A DNA stretch of 64,000 bases, from assembly GCA_029721435.1 (NCBI GenBank), contig CM056573.1, positions 152,107,947 to 152,171,946 of the forward strand, in the 5' to 3' direction. Shown here in pieces: positions 57,416 through 64,000 of the stretch (positions within the stretch are counted from its first letter, which is position 1; each line of letters opens with the position of its first letter). The notes below the pieces were generated by a model, which saw nothing but the letters and a program-made list of their open reading frames with translations, was not told where the DNA came from and did not search any database. Source of the DNA: Gymnothorax reevesii (lineage: Eukaryota > Chordata > Actinopteri > Anguilliformes > Muraenidae). The translations under genes were made by a program, and so were the position numbers.

Positions 57416-60039
57416 GGCGAGACACGGCAGGCAAAAACATGGATTTTCCATGCAATGGTCAAATTTGAGATTTTGGGCTAGTTTACTCCTTGAATATGTA
57501 TTCTTTCAAACTGCAATAAAGAAAAAATAAACGTCTAAATGTATAATTTTTAAGTTATTACATTTTGTCTACTTGCGGCAGTGAGTTTCTTCCGAATTTA
57601 CCACAAAGTTAGCATTCCAACGCAACGAACAGTACTTCGCCTCTTCACTGAAGTCTGTCATGTTCGGTATCGTTGAAAAGCTCTGATTCTCCTGCACAAC
57701 GCTGTGTAATCCAAATAAGGGTATTTCCTTTCTGTCAGTCACGAATTGTGAAAGTTCATATGGAGATTTAAAGCTAATGACAAAATCTCATTGGCTACTG
57801 CTGGTTTCTGCAAACTTGATTCGCTCAGATGCATCACGTGGTGCGCTCTGACACTTCCGTCTTTAGCTTGCCGCGGAACCATGGCTGCGTCCGAATAGTT
57901 AAATAATCACGTCCTATCGTCTAATTCCGAACCACTTTTCTTAAACCCCTGTGTAAAACGTCATGAGATAAAGGAAAGGTGTAAAGGGGACTCTTTTACA
58001 ACTTAGGGAGAGACCGCGCTCATAAGAGAATCCGAATGCACTTACACTGGGCACAGTGATCACCCGCCTCCTGCGCGTCATGTTTGTTTAAGATTAGGTG
58101 GCATGCTTGCGTTCCCATGCCGTGGTCAGCAATTAGTCAATCAGCGCAATGCATGTGTTCCACGATCGTTCAAGTTGTTTAAATCAAATAGGACAATTTG
58201 AAACGTTTTTATGCAATTCCATTGCTTTCAATCCATGTGTAAAGAAAAGCGTGAAAAGTCTGGAGTCATAATTATTTACATGTCACTAGTGGTGAAATCC
58301 ACCGAAACGCATGTGGAACTGATAAACCTCCATGCACAAGTACTTCAATTCCGCTTGAGAGTCTCTTACAAACGCGCTGGTTGAATGGTTGCTGACATAC
58401 GGAATGGGAACGTGAATATGACACTTAAACTGCGAATGCGTTAAAGTTGATAGCCTTTAGTCCTATTTATGCTGCGCCGGGTGAATAAACATTGATACAG
58501 AAAATCATGGGTTCTGCAGCAGTTTATTGCTCGAGTGCAGTAATTGCAAAGGGGACACGCGTGCATCTTTACATCTACACCAGTGGTTTTCAACGTTGTT
58601 CTGGGGACCCACTGTGTATGCTGGCTTTTGTTCTAACCACAGCTGTAATCGCAGGATTTTAACGAGCTGTTCATTAGTCTTAATTAAGTGTATTTAATGC
58701 TTAGAGCAGTTATTTGCCCTCTTAATTCACAAGATAAGAGAAATATCCGTGTTTGCCATCCAGAATAAAAAAATGCCATACCCACATTGCTATGCATTGG
58801 AAATAACAACATAAAATGAGAGAAAACAATGTAACTAATCAAATTAAAGATGTACTTGGCTCCTACTTGGTGAAAACTAATTGGCACATCAAGACAAATT
58901 TATTCGACAAGCAAATGGTAAAGAGTCAAACCAGCTCTGTGTTAATCTAATTAATTCACCTGAAGTTTTTTGAAAGAACTTGAACTTGAAACAGTTGTGT
59001 CCCTCAGCCCAATTTGGGGTTTACCGAGTTCTTCAGTGTCTAATTTGATCGGTTTCAAATGTTACAATGCTGGAAATTTCTTACAGTATAGAAATAAAAC
59101 CACAATCTTCAAGGATATTTTATTCTTCATGGCATGTATGGATGCAAAGCATTAACAACTTGTTAAAATCTTGTGATAACAATTGTGGGTGGAACAAAAA
59201 TCAGCATACACAGTGGGTCCCTCGAACAACGTTGAAGACCACTGATCTACATGATTGTAGAGTGAGAGTAGAAGTGTTGATGCATTTGACGTGAGTTTTA
59301 TCTGCAAGTTTGAGCAGTGTAGGCCAATATGTTTATTAGCTGAATAACTACAGGTGTAGGCCTTAGATGTCTGTTATGTTATTAAATTATCAATTTTCAT
59401 GAGCTTAAAATATACCACATTACTATTTTTAAGGGCCTGAACATTTATTCTGTTTGTGAGCAATTGTTTCTAACAGAAATGCATTAAATTCCCCAATGTA
59501 AATCTTTGAATGCCGTTTTCTCAAAACAAGTTTTTTGTCATACTCAAAGTCTAACTTCTCTGCCTCTGTAGTACCTATATATACCAAACTTTGCAGTTAT
59601 ATACTTAGCAATATTCTGAAGATATTTACAGAGGGATTTGTTAATATATCATCCCTAGCCTGATTTATGAGACATTTTATTCCCAAAAATATGGCAAAAA
59701 TGGATTTTTTGAGGCCATGGACAGCATATTTTGATTTTCTCAGTAATAAAAGCAGATATCTTTAAATCCCTCTGTAATTGTTTTTTCATCTTATATGTTA
59801 ACAAAATGAAAAAAGAATTTTGCACCTGACTTTATCAGATGTTTAGATTTATCTTCCTAAAATATATGTAAATTAGCGCATATTTAATGAGATAATGCCT
59901 GATTTGCATATTTAAACATAAAAATTTCAAAAACTTGTAATAATTTTTTTTCATACTATTGCAAGTAATTAACTGAGGAAGTTTCATGATGATATCTATT
60001 ATTAAAAATTTTTACCCTATTCACCTGTAGTGTCTCACC
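57416..60039. mobile_element. TTAA-flanked element X (2.6 kb) at the palindrome centre
   Basis: The left end GGCGAGACACGGCAGG and the inverted right end GGTGAGACACTACAGG agree at 13 of 16 positions. TTAA lies at 57412-57415 and 60040-60043. TTAA duplication is known for the piggyBac and Kolobok superfamilies. There is no transposase frame, so it is non-autonomous. It holds a hAT MITE and a fragment related to the repeat at 35745. Confidence 0.65.
58581..59244. mobile_element. hAT-type MITE with 8-bp target duplication
   Basis: The left end is CAGTGGTTTTCAACGTTGTT; the inverted right end is CAGTGGTCTTCAACGTTGTT. Flanks are ATCTACAC (58573-58580) and ATCTACAT (59245-59252), an 8-bp duplication with one mismatch. 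664 bp, non-coding. Confidence 0.85.
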
Positions 60040-60043
60040 TTAA

Positions 60044-61054
60044 TCTGAAACGGAGATTATGCATAACCCAACATTATGCGCGATTATGCGGACTGTAGCT
60101 TGCTTGCTTCCCACAATTACAATGAACTTATGACGGTTTCCGCAGTCAGCGAGCTGAAATCAGTCTGCTGGCATAGCACGTAGCTAGCGAACTGTCAGCA
60201 GTCGCTGATACATGAAGTGGACACGTTAGCTTCATTTGTAACCGCACTCAATTACAATCTTTTAATGGATAAAGCCTGATTTTTTCGCTGCTATAATATT
60301 TACGGTCGTTATCGCTTGAGTACAAGTCAGCGAGGTGAAATCAGTCTGCTGGCATAGCAGGTAGCTAGCGAACTAGCTACCGCACACAGTTACTAATGGA
60401 TAAAGCCTGATTACTTTGCTGCTACAATATTTACGGTCATTATCGCTTGAGTACCCATTGTTAACCGCCCCGCAGGACGCACTTATATGACGCCGCTAAA
60501 GTTAGTGGAAATAAATTAGCTGCTAGGTTTCTGTTGTACCCAGTCAAATATCAGCTCTAACATTGCTATGGTTACAAGTTGGGTAGTGGATGAATTTAGA
60601 ATGGTGAAACGACCGTAGCCGAACTTCCTGTGCGGTTCCACGGTTTTAATGCATACCTGCCAGCCGCCAGCCAATTAGAAAAAATTAGAAAAAGGTATTC
60701 ACCCAGACCATGGTATAAAAGAAAATAATCAAGTGTGCTACTATGGAACATTTTCAAATGGAGGACATAGATGCCTGGCTTGTGGCGGAGCCGGAGCCAT
60801 ATCTATTTGAACCGGAATATACCGAGGAGGAGCTAGCCGAAATGGATCGTGAGAGGGAAGAAGAAACGGACGAAGATGAATCGTATGCGAAGAGGTGAAG
60901 TGAAGGTTCGCAAGCTACGTGCTTTGCTAGCAGACTGATTTCACCTCGCTGACTGCGGAAACCGTTATAAGTTCATTGTAATTGCGGGTAGCAAGTAAGC
61001 TACAGTCCGCATAATCGCGCATAATGTTGGGTTATGCATAATCTCCGTTTCAGA
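60044..61054. mobile_element. TTAA-flanked element Y (1.0 kb) with 150-bp inverted ends
   Basis: Ends TCTGAAACGGAGATTATGCA and its inverse; the arms match over about 150 bp (60044-60190 and 60907-61054). TTAA lies at 60040-60043 and 61055-61058. Inside, a segment of about 180 bp is partly duplicated (TGAAATCAGTCTGCTGGCAT near 60155 and 60335). It contains one small frame at 60743-60898. It is probably non-autonomous, of a piggyBac- or Kolobok-like class judging only from TTAA. Confidence 0.75.
60743..60898 (+). CDS. Small acidic frame (51 aa) inside element Y, function unknown
   Basis: ATG at 60743, TGA at 60896-60898. It starts MEHFQMEDIDAWLVAEPE and is very acidic, with FEPEYTEEEL and a Glu/Asp-rich end. 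I do not recognise a domain. The FEP-acidic pattern faintly recalls the N-termini of repeat-associated fish proteins annotated with a P2X7-like C-terminal domain, but this is a memory-level resemblance only. It may be a captured first exon or chance. There is no sign of a downstream coding partner inside the element. Confidence 0.3.
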   Translation: MEHFQMEDIDAWLVAEPEPYLFEPEYTEEELAEMDREREEETDEDESYAKR

Positions 61055-61689
61055 TTAATGCTGCGATTTGATATTGCTGGCAAATGACCATGGTATAAGC
61101 GGGATAATCAACTCGAAGGTGAGCATTCCACGGTTTAAATGCTCTTCGCGGAGGCAACCACCCGACGCGAACTCCGCGTCGCGCATTAAAACCGTGGAAT
61201 GCACACCTTCTCGTTAATTATCCCTTACTTATAATTTTCTGCAAGCTCTTGCTTCTTGACTGTGTACCAAGTAGTGCAGTGCAGTCACGTTGGTTGTATT
61301 TACGGAAGTAGGGGGGGTCGTGGGAGAGAAAAGAAATCAGACGTGAAGGTATCAATGCGCTGTCGAAGCGCGCAGAAGGTGTTACTACGTCTGTCATTAT
61401 AGTACGCACTTCCCACAGCATAGAAAAAGCCACTTTTGGATTTGCGTCCCCGAACCCGAACTCACGTCACTGGTCATATAAACCTATGTAAACAGGAAAA
61501 ACGTGGAAGACTTTGGTCGCATCTAACTACAGCCCCGAAAAATACCGTTGACCACAATGAGTCTAGCTACAAATGCTAACAGGAGTGGCAGCCCGTCTGG
61601 CTGACTGGGTGATCGCTCAAAGCTCGGAGAGGTACGCATCATCTCGTCTCATTTCATAGAAAAACACATTTAATTATGAAAATACGGTG

Positions 61690-62890
61690 GACTGTTCCTT
61701 TAAATTAATTTGCACATCAATGAAAATCAATGTCAAGCCCACTGCATAAAATTTCACAGATTTATAAGACCTTCTGTTGTACAATCCTAAGCTCTGAAGT
61801 ATCTCTGAAGATACAAGTCATTAAAATATGTCAATATGTATTCAGTATGTCAATTGTGAACTTTGAAGGTCACAGAATGTCAGGTTGTAATAAGCAAATG
61901 GATTTCATATATACCTTTCTAAATGTCTCTCTACAAACCTTGGCACAATCTGTGACCACTTTGGCGTTACAAGTCATTGTAATGAGTTTGACCCTCAAAA
62001 GGTCACTGACAATCAAATTGAATGTCACCAAATCAAAGTTCAGATGCAACTTCCTAGATGTCGGTAACACAAACTTAGGCTCCATCTGTGACCGTTTTAG
62101 TGATATAAGCCATTGAATTTTCACTAGGTCACATTAGACTTTTAAAGGTCAATTCGAAGGTCACGAAATCAAAGTTCATATATGACTTCCTATATGTCTG
62201 TAATACAAGCCTACACTCCATCTGTGACCGTTTTGGCAAGACAAGTCATTGTAATTGTATTAGGTCAAGTTTGATCTTCGAATGACTTCAACGGTCAAGC
62301 TGAATGTCACCAAATGCAAGTTCATATGTGACTTCCTATGTCAGCAACACAAGCCTAGGCTCCATCGGTGATCTTTACAGTGAAAGTCACTGAATTTTCT
62401 CTAGGTCAAGTTAGACCTTCAAAGGTCAATGTGAAGGTCACCAAAAGAAAGTTCATATGACTTCCTGTACTTCTCCAATACAAACTTAAGTCAATCTGTG
62501 ACCATTTTGCTGATATAAGTCATTGAAATTTCACTGTGAAGTTTGGGAATTCAAGGTCACTGAAGGTGAAGTTCAATGTCACCAAATGAAACTTCATAGA
62601 TGACTTCCTATATGCTCTCAAACCTAAGCTCTCTGTAATAGTTTTAGTGATAGAAGTCATTGAATTTTCACAATGTGATGTTTGACTTTCTAAGGTCGCC
62701 GAAGGTCAAGTTCAAGGCCACCAAATGAAAGTTCATACATGACTTCCTACAGGTCTTCAATGCACATATGTTCCCAATCTTCAATATTTTCAAGCCTAGA
62801 AACCATTAAAAATTGTAACTTTTTGCATGACCTCAAGTTTGACCTTTCAATGTCATCTGAGGTCAACTTTAACACAGCCAAAATATAGGT
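61690..62890 (+). repeat. AGGTCA-rich satellite array, about 133-bp units, 7 or more copies
   Basis: Cores such as CCATCTGTGACCGTTTTGGC with AAGTCATTG recur near 61950, 62085, 62218, 62362, 62492 and 62628. Units share GTTCATATATGACTTCCTAT and several AAGGTCA or TGACCTT half-sites. The copies are well diverged. The same unit is at 33120-33478 and, inverted, at 36590-37090. Confidence 0.8.
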
Positions 62891-62894
62891 CATA

Positions 62895-62950
62895 CAGTGG
62901 GGGAAATGATTATTTGATCCCCAGCTGAAGTTTGCTCACTTGCTCACAGA
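62895..62950. mobile_element. Fragment of a mariner/Tc1-type end
   Basis: TA then CAGTGGGGGAAATGATTATT and TGATCCCC, a fish mariner-type terminus. The partner end was not found. Confidence 0.5.
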
Positions 62951-63314
62951 GGGACATTACCCTCTCTCCCTCAGGCCTAATGCTGTTTAGCTTGACTGGG
63001 GACGGCCTACTTACAGCAAGGCAGAAGGCAGGCCTACCAAAGAAAACGTAGCCTCAGCACACAAAAACTTTGAAATGCCTACATTAATCACGGAAATAGC
63101 AACTGAAAAATAATACCCCGCTACATAAACTGTTGACTCGTAGCATAAGACTATGAAACTGCAACATCTTCTATCGCATCCGTCTTTGCCATTTACTGCG
63201 CTTGCGCGTACGGGCCCAGACTGCTTTCAGAGATAGCGGAATCAGGCGTGTCTCCTTCGGTTGGCAAGTAAAACTTCCAAATATGACGTTATTGTTAATG
63301 CAGAGGTTTAACAA
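62951..63314. other. No feature recognised
   Basis: Short stretch between the mariner-type end and the hairpin repeat, with no convincing frame. Confidence 0.35.
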
Positions 63315-63641
63315 TGAATTGTAAGACGTAGCTGTTACATCCACATTCTCATAAATTCGCTTATTTTAGCATGTCACCCTGCCGAAAATGAACGATGCTC
63401 TGTCGATTTCGCTATAGTCTTAGAGTTGCCAACTTGACAACTTTCTCAAGACGTATACATACGTCTTGAGTGGACAAACAATCCCGATTTGGAAAGTCGC
63501 CAGATTAAGGGAGAAAGTCGTCAAGTTGGCAACTCTAAGACTAGCGAAATCGACAGCGCATCGTTCATTTTCGGCAGGGTGACATGCTAAAATAAGCGAA
63601 TTTACGAGAATGTGAATGTAACAGCTACGTCTTACGATTCC
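63315..63641. repeat. Hairpin (foldback) repeat with about 130-bp arms
   Basis: About 63315-63447 and 63511-63641 are inverted copies at about 95 percent identity (GTAAGACGTAGCTGTTACAT against its inverse). The loop contains a further perfect palindrome, CTCAAGACGTAT with ATACGTCTTGAG. No coding frame. Confidence 0.8.
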
Positions 63642-64000
63642 GCATTGCTTGTATTAGGAAAGAACACCAGGGAGATTGACGCTGCTCTATCTAAAGAGCT
63701 GGAAAATGCCTGTGAGTGGCTCACTGATAAACTCTCAATCCATCTGGGAAAAACTAAGTCGATATTGTTTGGTACCAGAAAAAGAAGGGCTAAAGTAGAT
63801 CATCTCGAAATATCTTGTGGTGAGGCACAGATATCAGGGAAGGATAGTGTTAGATATCTAGGTCTAGAACTAGATAAACATCTCTCAGGTGAACAGATAG
63901 TCTCTAAAATCATAGCGAAATGTGCAGGTAAGATGAAATTTCTTTACAGAAATATCCTGGCCTTTGATAATAAGATCAAGAAACTGCTGGTCACATTCCT
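63636..64000 (+). pseudogene. LINE reverse-transcriptase fragment, open to the window edge
   Basis: GAT at 63636 opens a frame with no stop through 64000: DSALLVLGKNTREIDAALSK, then WLTDKLSIHLGKTKSILFG, then VRYLGLELDKHLSGEQIVSK. This is the region just after the Y-x-D-D motif of a non-LTR retrotransposon RT. The motif itself is not complete; it starts in mid-motif (YDSALL), directly at the hairpin repeat. It is either 5'-truncated or cut by the hairpin. It continues past the window. Confidence 0.75.

Larger units (their letters stand above)
57040..61430. mobile_element. Palindromic element with two 372-bp arms, about 99 percent identical
   Basis: 57040-57411 and 61059-61430 are inverted copies of equal length, starting GCTTTTTCTATGC and meeting a central TTAA; I count about 4 mismatches. 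Each arm contains its own inner inverted repeat (GATAATTAACGAGAAGGTG against CACCTTCGAGTTGATTATCC). Without the material inserted at the centre the structure would be a nearly perfect 0.75-kb palindrome. It has no coding frame of its own. Confidence 0.85.

Noticed and set aside
61690..62890. CRISPR array
   Set aside because: The units are degenerate tandem repeats of about 133 bp with no short conserved repeat and unique spacers, in animal DNA.

Overview
The window looks like ray-finned fish (teleost) genomic DNA. It has one large intact host gene, and almost everything else is transposable-element sequence in several nested layers. The evidence for a fish is indirect: Ty3/gypsy elements with a PNMA-type Gag, a Tc1-like element with fish-style inverted ends, L1-like and CR1-like LINEs, and many short hAT- and TTAA-type non-autonomous elements. 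I saw no bacterial gene organisation, CRISPR array or operon.

Region 1-18300 is a nest of elements. The outermost is Ty3/gypsy copy C (plus strand; internal region 11093-16812, 3' LTR 16813-18300). Its 5' LTR is broken by gypsy copy A (minus strand, running off the left edge, upstream LTR ending at 10348). The LTR of A is broken by a hAT-like element (2382-10219) with an exact 8-bp target duplication, CACAACAC. Inside that lies a second element with CAGGGCTC ends (2865-9612), and inside that gypsy copy B (4510-9045) with a 5-bp duplication, ACCTT. All three gypsy copies are disabled by stops and frameshifts.

Region 18301-30880 holds the one convincing host gene. It is a minus-strand open frame of 2702 codons (21074-29182) encoding about 50 C2H2/C2HC zinc fingers. 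The frame stays open 16 codons upstream to a strong splice acceptor at 29231-29232, so this is the large last coding exon and earlier exons lie to the right or outside the window.

Region 30881-46035 is repeat-rich. It contains two short inverted-end elements, arrays of a roughly 133-bp AGGTCA-rich satellite in both orientations, and a minus-strand L1-like LINE (37450-45300). That LINE is cut by a 2.2-kb repeat with a TAATT duplication, a foldback region with long inverted arms, and a 1607-bp Tc1-like element (43553-45159). The Tc1 transposase frame (340 codons, DD34E) is intact.

Region 46036-52880 is a decayed plus-strand CR1-like LINE whose ORF1 has an SGNH-esterase-like segment. It is interrupted by a small MITE and by a 2.3-kb hAT element, which itself carries another MITE. 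Region 53346-57039 is mostly unassigned repeats.

Region 57040-61430 is a long palindromic structure with two 372-bp arms that differ at about 4 positions. At its centre, two different elements sit side by side between three TTAA sites, and one of them contains a hAT MITE. Region 61690-62890 is another satellite array. The window ends with a hairpin repeat (63315-63641) directly joined to a LINE reverse-transcriptase fragment that stays open to the edge.
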